DNA of 35,698 nt from an uncultured Bacteroidales bacterium (GCA_945827785.1 CALZOR010000015.1:1-35698), one strand, 5' to 3'; positions 16,968 through 26,755 are shown, counted from the first letter of the stretch. Numbers and translations: made by a program. The notes: a model not told the origin generated them from the letters alone.

Positions 16968-18833
16968 ATGAACAAGCTTAGACTATTATCAATCTTTATC
17001 GCAGCCGCAACCTTCTTTTCATGCACTAAGCCTGAAAATGAACAGACCGGATTTTCAAATGTAAAGAACCCGAGGGAGGGCCAGCTGGTTTCCGTCTATG
17101 GCGAGACAATCACCGTGACTTTCGATGCCACTGCAGCCTGGACTGCGGATATTGAAGCCGAGGACGAGTGGGCAAAGATCAAAACCATGTCAGGCAACGA
17201 CAAAGCCGGCAGGGGAGGCATCAAAATCCAGTTTGAGAAAAATCCGGTGATGGCCAACCGCACGGCAAACCTTTACATCACGGTTGAGGGCTATCCCCGT
17301 GCACAGCTGGCAGTTTTCGAGCAGTCTTCCGGCGTTGAGGACAATGCAATGAACGACTACCTCATATCAGAGATGGAGAAAAGGCTTACCACCGAATATC
17401 TCTGGGCAAATGAGTACAAGGCGATAGAGAAGTCGAATGTTCCGTATGACCAGTACCTCTACACCAATCTGAGCAAGCTCGGCGAGGTCAATATCGAGGA
17501 CGGCGGATATTACAGGGATTATTCTTCCTATGCGGGCGAAAGGTACATCTACTCATATATCCAGGAAATCAACGGAACCAAGGCACCTGAGCTTGCAGCA
17601 ACTTACGGACTTGGAATCGGTCCGCTTTTCGCTTCCAAATATGACGACGACCCGAACTCCCAGACCGTGGGACTTACCCTGGGCTATGTCTATCGCGGCT
17701 CTCCAGCTGATAAGGTCGGTCTTCAAAGGGGAGATATCATCTGGGCCATCAACGGCAATGTCGTCACATACAACAACTATCAGACATTCATGTCTGAACT
17801 TTTCTACAATCCTAACGGCTCTTATGAGTTAGTCTATGCAAGATATGTCCTTGACGAGAGCGGAGAACGTTACAACCTCATTCAGGACAATGTGGCAACT
17901 CTCTCTCCGGAGTCTTATGGGTACGACCCGATTCTTTTTGCCGCAATCATGAAGAATAATGAGGAAGCTGCCGAGGGCGGCTCTTCTGAAGAAGGCGAAG
18001 AGAAAATACCGGAATTCTGCATAGGCTACCTCGCAACCGAGAGCTTCGACATGAGCGCCCAGTATGTGATTGAGGACCAGATCCAGCAGTTTGTCGATGC
18101 CGGAATCACCGATCTCATCCTCGACCTGAGGTTCAATGTCGGCGGCGCTGTGCCTCAGAGCCGTTATCTTTCAAGCGCAATTGCAGGTCGCGCACATGAC
18201 AACGACATCTTCTTCAAGGCTGAATATGTGGACGGCCGCAAGGAAGACTGGACATTCGGATATGGCTATGCCTCTACACCTGACGGACTGGAGAGGGCTC
18301 CTGAACTCGGCCTGAACAGGCTGTTCGTAATCGTGTCTGAAAACACGGCATCGGCTTCCGAACTTCTTATCAACGGCCTTCGCGGCATCGACTTCCCTGT
18401 CACAATTATTGGAAGCCGTACCGAAGGCAAGAATGTGGGTATGGTAGTATCCACGATTTCATATAACGGACGCAAGTTCGAATTTGCTCCTATCACGTTC
18501 CGCTGCTCAAATGCAAAGGACGAGGGAGACTACAAGGACGGTTTCATCCCGGAGGAGAGAAACCTTCTGAACAATCAGAACAAGAGTTACCAGGATGACA
18601 TCGACAATGTCTTCCCTTATGCATTCGGAGACTGGGGAGACTTCAATTTCAACTACGCGCTCTATTTCTGTTTTTGCGATGTCCTTGGAATCGAACGCCC
18701 GACCATTGCGAACACAAAGTCGGTGGACAGCCCGATGATGCAGGCTTATGAAATTTCACATTCCGCAAGGGAACTTGGTCATTCTGCGCTTGTTCCGCAG
18801 ATTGGACGCTTCGGAAATGTAATATATAAATAG
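16968..18833 (+). CDS. BACON-PDZ-S41 family protease lipoprotein
   Basis: The 621-residue product is a carboxyl-terminal-processing-type serine protease of family S41. It has a lipoprotein signal ending ATFFSC (Cys19), a BACON-like domain (about 35-120), a helical linker, a PDZ domain (about 205-300, with GSPADKVGLQRGDIIWAING) and the S41 core. The catalytic Ser464 lies in TASASELLING and Lys488 in RTEGKNVGM, 24 residues later as in CtpA/Prc enzymes. An acidic, Ser/Gly-rich insert follows the PDZ domain at about 333-346. Outer-membrane S41 lipoproteins beside SusCD suggest cleavage of protein before import; that is inference. susC starts 6 bases later. Confidence 0.9.
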   Translation: MNKLRLLSIFIAAATFFSCTKPENEQTGFSNVKNPREGQLVSVYGETITVTFDATAAWTADIEAEDEWAKIKTMSGNDKAGRGGIKIQFEKNPVMANRTANLYITVEGYPRAQLAVFEQSSGVEDNAMNDYLISEMEKRLTTEYLWANEYKAIEKSNVPYDQYLYTNLSKLGEVNIEDGGYYRDYSSYAGERYIYSYIQEINGTKAPELAATYGLGIGPLFASKYDDDPNSQTVGLTLGYVYRGSPADKVGLQRGDIIWAINGNVVTYNNYQTFMSELFYNPNGSYELVYARYVLDESGERYNLIQDNVATLSPESYGYDPILFAAIMKNNEEAAEGGSSEEGEEKIPEFCIGYLATESFDMSAQYVIEDQIQQFVDAGITDLILDLRFNVGGAVPQSRYLSSAIAGRAHDNDIFFKAEYVDGRKEDWTFGYGYASTPDGLERAPELGLNRLFVIVSENTASASELLINGLRGIDFPVTIIGSRTEGKNVGMVVSTISYNGRKFEFAPITFRCSNAKDEGDYKDGFIPEERNLLNNQNKSYQDDIDNVFPYAFGDWGDFNFNYALYFCFCDVLGIERPTIANTKSVDSPMMQAYEISHSARELGHSALVPQIGRFGNVIYK

Positions 18834-18839
18834 AATATC

Positions 18840-21800
18840 ATGAGAAACTTCAAGTTCTTGCTTCTGGCAATATTTTCAGTATTGTCTTTGAGCCTCGGAG
18901 CTCAGGAAAGGACGGTTTCAGGAAAGGTCACAGACTCGTCGAATGGCGAGCCTGTGTCGTTTGCTGCGATACGCGTCCAGGGAACGATGACGGGAACAAG
19001 TACGGACATTGACGGAAATTTCTCAATTTCCGCTCCGTCGGATGCCGTCCTCGAATTTACATCCATAGGTTACAAACAGGTTGACGTTCCGCTCGAGGGC
19101 AGGACACAAATCAATGTGGTGATGTCTCCGGACACTGAAACCCTGGAAGAGACCATCGTCGTCGCCTTCGGAACCTCCACCAAGGAGGCCTTCACGGGAA
19201 GTGCCGCTGTCGTGAAGTCTGCCGACATTGCCAAGGTGCAGAGTTCGGATGCGACGCGCGCTCTTGAAGGAATGGTGGCCGGCGTGCAGATGACGACTTC
19301 ATCCGGCTCGCTCGGGTCCTCCCCTTCGATTGTCATCAGGGGAATCGGTACCATGAACGCATCTTCTGCGCCTCTGTATGTGGTGGACGGTGTCCCTTAC
19401 ACCGGTGATATGAACAACCTTAACTCGGCTGACATTGAGTCGATTACGGTCCAGAAGGATGCTGCTTCCAATTCCCTTTACGGTTCCCGCGGAGCAAACG
19501 GTGTGATCATGATCACCACCAAGAAGGCAAAATGGGGAGATGCAGTTGTGAATGTGGATGCAAAATGGGGCATGAACTCAAGAGCCCTGCGCACTTACGA
19601 CGTAATTACCGATCCAGGACAGTATTATGAGGCTTTTTATGCTTCGCTTTACGGGTATTATACCAATCAGGGAAAAAGCGAGTCATTGAGCAGGATATAT
19701 GCAAACCAGGACCTTAGCAAGCAGCTCGGCTACATTTCCTACACAGTTGCAGACGGCGGCGGACTCATCGGTGAGGACGGCAGGCTCAACCCTACGGCAA
19801 GCCTCGGGGCGACGGTTGTCAGCCCTTATGACGGGCAGACCTATACCATCATGCCGGACAACTGGCTTGACAATGCCTACCGCAAGTCGCTCCGTCAGGA
19901 GTACAACATAAGTGTCAGCGGTTCCATGGGCAAGATGTCGATGTATGCTTCATTCGGATACCTCAACAACAAAGGTATCATCGCGGGAAGCGACATGCAG
20001 CGTTACACGGCCCGGTTAAGGGGCGACTACCAGGCAAAGAGTTGGCTCAAGATGGGTGCGACCTTCTCGTTCACCAATTTCAACTGGAACAACGGAAACT
20101 CCGACGAGGGTTCTTCGAACAGTTCTTCCAATGTGTTTGCAATCGCCACTTCCATCGCTCCGATCTATCCTCTGTACGTGCGTGATGCCGAGGGAAACTT
20201 CATCTATGACGATGCCGGGCGCAGGCGCTACGACTACGGTTATTATGAGAACGGATGCTACCGTCCATATTTCACCAAGGCGAATCCTGTTTCGGACATG
20301 CAGCTGAACAAGAATAATTTTCAGGGAAATGCCTTCAATGTCATCGGATATGCTGAGGTTTCGTTCCTGAAGGACTTCAAGTTCACCTTCAATGTCGGTG
20401 CGAACGTGGATGAAACCCGCACCACCAATGTCTATAACAAGCTTTATGGCCAGTTCGCCTCTTCAGGCGGAGTCGTGAGCAAGAGCCATGGCCGTGAGTT
20501 CGACCTGAATATGCAGCAGATTCTCTCGTGGAACAGGAAGATTGCCGGTCTACACGAAGTGAGCGTGATGGTCGGACACGAGTGGCAGAAACAGACAAAC
20601 TACAGCATAAGTGCTTCCAAGTCACAGATTTTCAGCAATGATACCGATGAACTCGACGGAGCAATAATTGACAACAATACGGCTTCCTCTTCGCGCAGCA
20701 TGTACAATGTCGAGGGCTATTTCGCAAGGGTGCAGTATGACTTCAACCAGAAATACTTTGCAAACTTGTCTTACCGTCTCGATGCTTCATCCAACTTCAA
20801 TCCGAAGCACCGCTGGGGCAGTTTCTGGGCTGTGGGAGCCGGTTGGCTCATCAGTAAGGAGGACTGGTTCAGGGCCCCTTGGGTGGACATGCTCAAGATA
20901 AAGGCTTCGGCCGGGTCTCAGGGTAATGACGGAATAGGTTCGTTCAGATACACAGACACTTACATGCTCCTGAACAACGAGGGCACCGCAGGTCTCGGTT
21001 TCAATGACAAGGGAAATGAAAACATAACCTGGGAGACCAACATGACGGTCAATGTCGGAGCCGACTTCGATTTCTTCAGAGGAAGGCTCAGCGGAAGTGT
21101 GGAATATTTCTACAAGAAGACCTCCGATATGCTCTATTTCTTCAGCCTCCCGTCCTCAATAGGCTACAACGGCTACTATGACAATATCGGAGACATGCGA
21201 AACACCGGAGTCGAGGTGGACCTCCACGGTGTGCTGATGAGAAGACAGAACTTCAACTGGGATGCCTACCTGAATTTCACGCATTATACCAACAAGGTGC
21301 TGCTGATTCCGGAAAAGAACAAGATCGGTTCGGTTGAGGGCTATCCAGGATTTGCCAACGGCAGCAAGTTTGTCGGCGAAGGTCTTCCGTTCAATACCTT
21401 CTATCTGAAGAAATATGCCGGTGTGGACCATGAAACCGGTCTTTCGATGTGGTATCGGGATGAGTATGACGACAATGGGAACGTAGTCGGACAAACCAAG
21501 ACCTCGACATACGAGGAGGCTTCATACTATCTTTGTGGCAATCCTGTTCCGGCCCTTTACGGAGGATTCGGAACCAGCCTGTCGTTCTATGGCTTCGACG
21601 TGGCCCTTGCCTTCACCTATTCGGTCGGTGGAAAGGCTTATGACAGCGGATATGCTTCCTTCATGTCATCGCCGACAGCCACATCCAAGGGATTCAACTT
21701 CCACAAGGATGTATTCAAGGCATGGACTCCGGACAACAAGGACAGCGACATTCCTCGCCATTATTTCGGAGACCAGTACACGACGGCCGGTTCTGACCGT

Positions 21801-22040
21801 TTCCTCACGGACGCAAGCTGGCTGAACTTCCAGAATGCACAAGTCGGCTACACGATTCCGGAGCGTCTTACTTCGAGAATCAAGGTCAGCCGTCTGAGAA
21901 TCTACCTCTCTTGCGACAACATCTTCTATGTATCCCGCAGAAGAGGTTTCGACCCTCGTTTCAGCTTCAGCGGAAACACCAACAGTTCAGTCAATTCGCC
22001 AGTAAGGACGCTTTCCGGCGGTATCAACATTACATTCTGA
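18840..22040 (+). CDS. SusC/RagA-family TonB-linked outer-membrane transporter
   Basis: The 1066-residue product has a Sec signal peptide ending SLGAQ, an N-terminal carboxypeptidase-D-like domain (about 25-98, with VSGKVTDSSNGEPVSFAAI and TDIDGNFSI), the plug domain with SSPSIVIRGIGTMNASSAPLY and VVDGVPY, and a 22-strand barrel ending SGGINITF. The signature ITVQKDAASNSLYGSRGANGV (split; about 199-222) is diagnostic of SusC. It imports a ligand delivered by the SusD partner using TonB-ExbBD energy. Context (protease, thiol proteins, no glycoside hydrolase) suggests peptide rather than glycan as ligand, as in RagAB of P. gingivalis; that is inference. No N-terminal signalling domain is present. 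Confidence 0.97.
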   Translation: MRNFKFLLLAIFSVLSLSLGAQERTVSGKVTDSSNGEPVSFAAIRVQGTMTGTSTDIDGNFSISAPSDAVLEFTSIGYKQVDVPLEGRTQINVVMSPDTETLEETIVVAFGTSTKEAFTGSAAVVKSADIAKVQSSDATRALEGMVAGVQMTTSSGSLGSSPSIVIRGIGTMNASSAPLYVVDGVPYTGDMNNLNSADIESITVQKDAASNSLYGSRGANGVIMITTKKAKWGDAVVNVDAKWGMNSRALRTYDVITDPGQYYEAFYASLYGYYTNQGKSESLSRIYANQDLSKQLGYISYTVADGGGLIGEDGRLNPTASLGATVVSPYDGQTYTIMPDNWLDNAYRKSLRQEYNISVSGSMGKMSMYASFGYLNNKGIIAGSDMQRYTARLRGDYQAKSWLKMGATFSFTNFNWNNGNSDEGSSNSSSNVFAIATSIAPIYPLYVRDAEGNFIYDDAGRRRYDYGYYENGCYRPYFTKANPVSDMQLNKNNFQGNAFNVIGYAEVSFLKDFKFTFNVGANVDETRTTNVYNKLYGQFASSGGVVSKSHGREFDLNMQQILSWNRKIAGLHEVSVMVGHEWQKQTNYSISASKSQIFSNDTDELDGAIIDNNTASSSRSMYNVEGYFARVQYDFNQKYFANLSYRLDASSNFNPKHRWGSFWAVGAGWLISKEDWFRAPWVDMLKIKASAGSQGNDGIGSFRYTDTYMLLNNEGTAGLGFNDKGNENITWETNMTVNVGADFDFFRGRLSGSVEYFYKKTSDMLYFFSLPSSIGYNGYYDNIGDMRNTGVEVDLHGVLMRRQNFNWDAYLNFTHYTNKVLLIPEKNKIGSVEGYPGFANGSKFVGEGLPFNTFYLKKYAGVDHETGLSMWYRDEYDDNGNVVGQTKTSTYEEASYYLCGNPVPALYGGFGTSLSFYGFDVALAFTYSVGGKAYDSGYASFMSSPTATSKGFNFHKDVFKAWTPDNKDSDIPRHYFGDQYTTAGSDRFLTDASWLNFQNAQVGYTIPERLTSRIKVSRLRIYLSCDNIFYVSRRRGFDPRFSFSGNTNSSVNSPVRTLSGGINITF

Positions 22041-23686
22041 TGAGTATGAGAAAGAATATATATAAGATGATTGTAGCCGGGATGGCGGCGCTTGCCCTGA
22101 CCGGCTGTATCAAGGAGGCCTATATGTCGGGCAATGTACTCACTGCGTCTGATGTGGAGGCTGTCGGCATTGACCAGAATGTGAATGGTCTGGCCGTTGA
22201 AATGATGGGGGCCGGATTGTCCGGTTTCTATGGAACCTATGGTTTCCATATTGATTTTGGCATTCCTTCCATCCATATAATGACGGATTCGATGCTGGAA
22301 GACCTTGTAATGTGCGGGGACTATGACTATAACCAGTACAACAACTATGCGATGAACCTCGGCCAGGGCTCTTCGGGTGCCTATCCTTCTTATTTCTGGG
22401 TATGCTACTACAAGTGGATTCATTCTGCGAATGTCATCATTGCTGCCATACCTTCCACAAGCGATGATCCGGAAGATCTTGTCAATCGCGCCAAGGCGCT
22501 CACCTACAGGGCAATGTGCTATCTGGACCTTGCTCGTCTTTATGAGCCGAAGGAGAATGACTATCTGGAAATCAAGGACAACATCAAATGCCTGACCGTT
22601 CCGCTTATTACGGAAAAGACGACTGAGGAGGAGGCCGTGAACAATCCTCGCGTCCATCGCAGTGAGCTTTTCGCCTTCATCATTTCCGACCTTGAGAAGG
22701 CGCTGGAGTGCTTTGCGGCTGCCGGAAATCCCAAATCGACCACTTCGCCTTGCCCGGCAATCGTGCATGGACTGCTTGCCAGGACATACATTGAGATGGG
22801 ATATTGGGAGGACAAGGACGAGACTTTCCGCAAGGATGCTTTCAGGAAGGCTTCGGATTATGCATCAAAGGTAATCGCTGCGGGCTACACACCTCTTACC
22901 AGTCAGCAGTGGCATGATACGGGAAGCGGGTTCAACAGCGCCTCGTCCAACAATTCGTGGGTATGGGGCCTCACGCTTGCCTCCACCATGACCAACAACC
23001 TCTTCAACTTCACTTCGATGATGTCCAATGAGGCGTTCTGGGGATATGCCTTCGTTACGAAACCGGGTGTGAGCTCGGCTCTGTACTCGGCAATGTCGGA
23101 TGCAGATTTCCGCAAGCGTTCGTTCTACATGCCGGGAAGTGGTCTCGAATGCGAGCTGGCCGGCAATGACCAGGCTCGTCAGTACACTCTCAAGTATGCT
23201 GCTCCGTATCAGTCGTTCAAGTTCCGCCCGGCAAGAGGGGAGTGCTACGACTACTCTGTCGGAGTCGCTGCAGACCATCCTCTGATGAGGGTTGAGGAAA
23301 TGTATTTCCTGAAGATGGAGGCAGAGCTCCGTGTCAATGGACTTGGTGCTGCAAAGTCGCTGCTTGAGGATTTTGTCAACAAATACAGATACGAAGACGG
23401 CTCATATACCTGCTCTGCAGCGGATGAGACTGCCTTTGTCGCTGAAATGATGCTCCAGAAAAGGGCGGAATTCTGGGGCGAGGGCGTGCTCCTGTATGAC
23501 TACAAGAGGCTCGACCTCGGAATTACAAGAAAATATGAGGGCACGAATTTCGGTACGGACTTCCAGTTCAACTGCGAAGGCAGGTCTCCGCAGTGGAACA
23601 TCTGCATCCCGCGCACTGAAATCCAGAACAACGTCGGCATCACCGATGACCTGAACAATCCTGACCCGACCCAGTTCGCCTCATAA
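22040..23686 (+). CDS. SusD/RagB-family surface lipoprotein
   Basis: The 548-residue product is the SusD partner of the preceding SusC: it has a lipoprotein signal ending LALTGC (Cys23), the helical TPR-like core with YFWVCYYKWIHSANVIIAAIP and AKALTYRAMCYLDLARLY, and the C-terminal QKRAEFWGEGVLLYDYKRL block typical of the family. The frame is open further upstream inside susC, but the ATG at 22040 overlaps the susC stop (TGATG), indicating coupled translation; an in-frame ATG at 22046 is an alternative. It caps the SusC barrel and binds the ligand. It is the last gene of the operon, with a palindromic repeat 35 bases later. Confidence 0.95.
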   Translation: MSMRKNIYKMIVAGMAALALTGCIKEAYMSGNVLTASDVEAVGIDQNVNGLAVEMMGAGLSGFYGTYGFHIDFGIPSIHIMTDSMLEDLVMCGDYDYNQYNNYAMNLGQGSSGAYPSYFWVCYYKWIHSANVIIAAIPSTSDDPEDLVNRAKALTYRAMCYLDLARLYEPKENDYLEIKDNIKCLTVPLITEKTTEEEAVNNPRVHRSELFAFIISDLEKALECFAAAGNPKSTTSPCPAIVHGLLARTYIEMGYWEDKDETFRKDAFRKASDYASKVIAAGYTPLTSQQWHDTGSGFNSASSNNSWVWGLTLASTMTNNLFNFTSMMSNEAFWGYAFVTKPGVSSALYSAMSDADFRKRSFYMPGSGLECELAGNDQARQYTLKYAAPYQSFKFRPARGECYDYSVGVAADHPLMRVEEMYFLKMEAELRVNGLGAAKSLLEDFVNKYRYEDGSYTCSAADETAFVAEMMLQKRAEFWGEGVLLYDYKRLDLGITRKYEGTNFGTDFQFNCEGRSPQWNICIPRTEIQNNVGITDDLNNPDPTQFAS

Positions 23687-23720
23687 CCCCGTTTCCCGTC
23701 ATGTCGGGAGCTCCATTCCT

Positions 23721-23748
23721 GTCATGTCGAGCGACAGTCGAGACATCT
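23721..23748. repeat. Palindromic intergenic repeat, copy 1
   Basis: The element starts GTCATGTCGAGCG and ends GTCGAGACATCT, with outer arms ATGTC/GACAT and inner arms CGAC/GTCG. A further GTCATGTCG lies at 23698-23706. The same ends recur at 28012-28052. It lies between the end of susD and the promoter of the next gene and may act as a 3' hairpin of the operon. Confidence 0.7.
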
Positions 23749-23764
23749 ATTTCCAAAAAATGTA

Positions 23765-23772
23765 TAAATTTG
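23765..23772 (+). promoter_or_regulatory. Promoter of TlpA-type lipoprotein gene (-7 element)
   Basis: TAAATTTG matches TAnnTTTG. It gives a leader of about 10 bases before the ATG at 23789. No good upstream TTTG is seen. The element separates this gene from the susCD operon. Confidence 0.55.
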
Positions 23773-23788
23773 CAAAAAATATAAAGAC

Positions 23789-24907
23789 ATGAAAATAAGC
23801 AGACTTATCATTGCAGCCACTGCTGCCCTCACCCTTGCCTCTTGCGCAAAGGTGTCCGATACAACCAGGATAACCGGAACGGTGGTCCCTGCAGGACTCG
23901 ACGAAGTGAATGTGGTCATAAAGGGACAACTCGATACCATAGTTCCAGTCAAGGATGGCAAATTCTCCCTTACCATTCCGACAGACATCTGTGCCTATGC
24001 AACAGCGGAGGCCGGCTCATATGTGGCAGGATTCATCCCTGACGGCACTGCCCTCAAGATAGTCCTCGACGAGAAATCCACGGTTACGTCATCCTCTCCG
24101 AAGATTTCCATCCAGGAAAGATTCAATGACTTCAATGCAAGAACAGAGGAACTGATGGATGAATTTTCAGCTAAAAGGCAGGAAATCTACTCATCTGATT
24201 CTCTCTCTCAGGAGCAGAAACAAGAACGGTTCGACGAGTTCTATGAAGATTTCATGGATATTTTTTCAGAGTTCAACAAAGATGTCCTGGAAGCTAACAA
24301 AGACAATTTCCTGGCAATAATTACTCTTAGTGAGGTTCGTTATTATCTTGAGGATGAAGAGGTTATGGAGCTTATAGCCTCTATGGCACCTGCTCTTCAG
24401 GAAAATAAGAACATTCAGGGCATCAAAGATGCCATCCAGGCCCGTATCGATACTTCCGAGGGTACAATGTTCAAGGATTTCACGGTTGAGACAGTTGCAG
24501 GAATGACGAGGAGCATCCCGCCTCAGCCTAAGTACAAGACTGTCAAGTTCTCCGACTATGTCGGCAAGGGGAAATATGTCATTGTGGACTTCTGGTCTCC
24601 TTGGTGCGGCCCTTGCAAGAGGGAAATGCCGAATATCAAAGCAATCTACGACAAATATCACGGCAAGAAATTCGATGTTCTGAGCATTGCAGTTTGGGAG
24701 CGTCAGGGACCTGAGGTGACCATCAACACTGCCGCTGAGCTCGGAATGGTCTGGAACCAGATCAACAATGCCGGAAGTGTACCGACAGAAATCTACGGCA
24801 TCGAGGGTATTCCTCACATCATGCTCATCGGCCCTGACGGCACCATCCTCAAGCGTGGTCTCTATGGTGAGGCGCTTGCAGAAGCCGTTGCAGAGTATCT
24901 TGACTAA
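23789..24907 (+). CDS. TlpA-family disulfide reductase lipoprotein (DUF4369-type N-terminus)
   Basis: The 372-residue product has a lipoprotein signal ending LTLASC (Cys19), an N-terminal beta domain of the DUF4369 type (about 25-105, with ITGTVVPAGLDEVNVVIKG), an acidic helical linker (about 110-225), and a C-terminal thioredoxin domain with VDFWSPWCGPCKREMP, where Cys273 and Cys276 form CGPC. The cis-proline is in GIEGIPHIMLI. This architecture is common in Bacteroidetes and acts as a periplasmic thiol reductase. It has its own promoter but lies directly after the redox/SusCD operon, so a functional link is plausible. uvrC lies downstream in the same frame. Confidence 0.92.
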   Translation: MKISRLIIAATAALTLASCAKVSDTTRITGTVVPAGLDEVNVVIKGQLDTIVPVKDGKFSLTIPTDICAYATAEAGSYVAGFIPDGTALKIVLDEKSTVTSSSPKISIQERFNDFNARTEELMDEFSAKRQEIYSSDSLSQEQKQERFDEFYEDFMDIFSEFNKDVLEANKDNFLAIITLSEVRYYLEDEEVMELIASMAPALQENKNIQGIKDAIQARIDTSEGTMFKDFTVETVAGMTRSIPPQPKYKTVKFSDYVGKGKYVIVDFWSPWCGPCKREMPNIKAIYDKYHGKKFDVLSIAVWERQGPEVTINTAAELGMVWNQINNAGSVPTEIYGIEGIPHIMLIGPDGTILKRGLYGEALAEAVAEYLD

Positions 24908-24928
24908 GATTTCAGCGCCTTTCTGGCA

Positions 24929-26755
24929 TTGAGGAATTTTCAAATTCCTGAAAAGGTGACGCTGAAGGAAAAAATATCGCTCTTTCCACATTCCCCCGGA
25001 GTCTATCGCTATTATGACTCCGAGGGGAATGTCATTTATGTCGGCAAGGCCAAGGACCTTCACAAAAGGGTGGCGCAGTATTTCGTTCCGGCGGAAAGGC
25101 TTACGCGCAAGACGGCGGTCATGGTCTCGAAAATCGCCGATGCGCAGTACACTGTTGTTGAAACCGAATCAGATGCACTGCTGCTTGAAAACAATCTTAT
25201 CAAGCAGTACAAGCCGCGCTACAACATCCTCCTGAAAGACTCCAAGACCTATCCGTGGATATGTGTCGGCCCGGGCCCTTTCCCGAAAGTATATCTTACG
25301 CGCCGTGTGGTCCATGACGGCTCACGTTATTTCGGCCCCTACAGCAGCGTCATGCACGCCCGCAATCTTCTGGATTTTTTCCGAAGCATATATCCGCTGC
25401 GCTCCTGCAATCTCAAAATCACATCAGATGCCATCCTGCGGCACAAGTTCCGTCCCTGCCTGGACTTTCACATCGGGAAATGCCGAGGCTGCTGCATCGG
25501 GGCTATTTCGGAGCAGGAGTATCAGGACAATATCGAGGAAATAGTACGGCTGCTGCGTGGCGGAGGCCGTGAAATCATCCAGCACTACCGCAGTCTGATG
25601 ATGCAGGCGGCGGAAAACCTCGATTTCGAGCAGGCCAATGAATACAAGGAGAAGATGCAGTCCATCGAGAACCACTACAGCAAGTCGGTGATTGTCAATT
25701 CCGCGACAGGCGATGTGGATGTGTTCTCCCTGGTATGCGAAAGTACCGAGGCTTTCGGTAACTTCCTGAGAATCAGAGGGGGAGCTGTGGTGCAGTCCCT
25801 CAATCTCGGATTCAGGCTCGTTATGGACGAGACTCCGGAGTCGGTGCTCGGGATGTTCATCGGAGAGATTCGCGCCAAGTTCGGCGTGCTTTCGCGCGAG
25901 GTCCTGGTGCCGTTCATGCCGGATTTTGAGATTGAGAACGTGGAGTTCAGGATTCCGGTCAGAGGAGACAAGCTCGCCCTGCTTGAGCTGAGCGCCCGGA
26001 ATGCAAAGGAGATGCGCTTCAATTCCCTCAAGCAGAAGGAGCACACCGACCCTGACGAATACCGCAACCGCGTCCTTGAGGAACTCCGTACGGCTCTCGG
26101 GATGAAGGAACTGCCTGAGCACATCGAGTGTTTCGACAACTCCAACATCCAGGGAACCAATCCGGTTGCTTCGTGTGTTGTCTTCCGCGGGGCACGCCCT
26201 TCTAAGAAGGACTACAGGCATTTCAAGATAAAGACGGTCGTTGGAGCCAATGACTATGCTTCCATGAAGGAGGTGGTCAACCGGCGTTATTCCCGCATGC
26301 TGGAGGAAAATCCGGATGACCTTCCGCAGCTCATTGTAATAGACGGCGGCAAGGGGCAGCTCGCCTTCGCCTACGAGGCGCTTGCGGAACTGGGCCTGAC
26401 AGAGAAACTTACGGTTGTCGGTCTTGCAAAACGTCTTGAGGAGGTAATCCGTGTAGGAGACCCGTATCCGCTTTTCATCGACCGAAACTCCCAGGCTCTG
26501 AAGGTATTGCAGCAGATTCGCGACGAAGCCCACCGCTTCGGCATAACCTTCCACCGCAACCTCCGCAGCAAGGCCCAGATTTCTTCGGCCCTGTCTTCCA
26601 TTAAGGGTGTAGGGGAAAAGACCGAGCAGAGGCTTCTCCTGCGTTTTGGCAGCGTTGCCCGCATTGCAGCTGCCTCTGAGGCAGATGTCGCAGAGATTGT
26701 CGGGCCGAAACTCGCTTCAACTATTCTGAAAACACTTAATAAAAATGAAGGATAA
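24929..26755 (+). CDS. uvrC: Excinuclease ABC subunit UvrC
   Basis: The 608-residue product makes both incisions in nucleotide excision repair. It has the GIY-YIG domain (about 20-98, with SPGVYRYY and VIYVGKAKDL), a UVR domain for UvrB binding (about 205-240), the RNase H-like endonuclease domain with ECFDNSNIQGTNPVASCVVF and LPQLIVIDGGKGQL (about 398-480), and a C-terminal helix-hairpin-helix (IKGVGEKTEQRLLLRFGS). No ATG lies upstream of the core: the start is either TTG at 24929 or GTG at 24956. The TTG is followed by a hairpin (24932-24949), so the start is uncertain. It overlaps pnuC by 11 bases and probably shares a transcript with it. Confidence 0.95.
   Translation: MRNFQIPEKVTLKEKISLFPHSPGVYRYYDSEGNVIYVGKAKDLHKRVAQYFVPAERLTRKTAVMVSKIADAQYTVVETESDALLLENNLIKQYKPRYNILLKDSKTYPWICVGPGPFPKVYLTRRVVHDGSRYFGPYSSVMHARNLLDFFRSIYPLRSCNLKITSDAILRHKFRPCLDFHIGKCRGCCIGAISEQEYQDNIEEIVRLLRGGGREIIQHYRSLMMQAAENLDFEQANEYKEKMQSIENHYSKSVIVNSATGDVDVFSLVCESTEAFGNFLRIRGGAVVQSLNLGFRLVMDETPESVLGMFIGEIRAKFGVLSREVLVPFMPDFEIENVEFRIPVRGDKLALLELSARNAKEMRFNSLKQKEHTDPDEYRNRVLEELRTALGMKELPEHIECFDNSNIQGTNPVASCVVFRGARPSKKDYRHFKIKTVVGANDYASMKEVVNRRYSRMLEENPDDLPQLIVIDGGKGQLAFAYEALAELGLTEKLTVVGLAKRLEEVIRVGDPYPLFIDRNSQALKVLQQIRDEAHRFGITFHRNLRSKAQISSALSSIKGVGEKTEQRLLLRFGSVARIAAASEADVAEIVGPKLASTILKTLNKNEG

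Noticed and set aside
18840..23686. The susCD pair as a polysaccharide utilisation locus
   Set aside because: No glycoside hydrolase, polysaccharide lyase, sulfatase, hybrid two-component sensor or ECF sigma/anti-sigma pair is encoded nearby; a peptide-type ligand fits the neighbours better.
25424..26554. Open frame of 376 codons opposite uvrC
   Set aside because: It mirrors the UvrC codons and shows no recognisable domain; UvrC motifs are intact on the plus strand.
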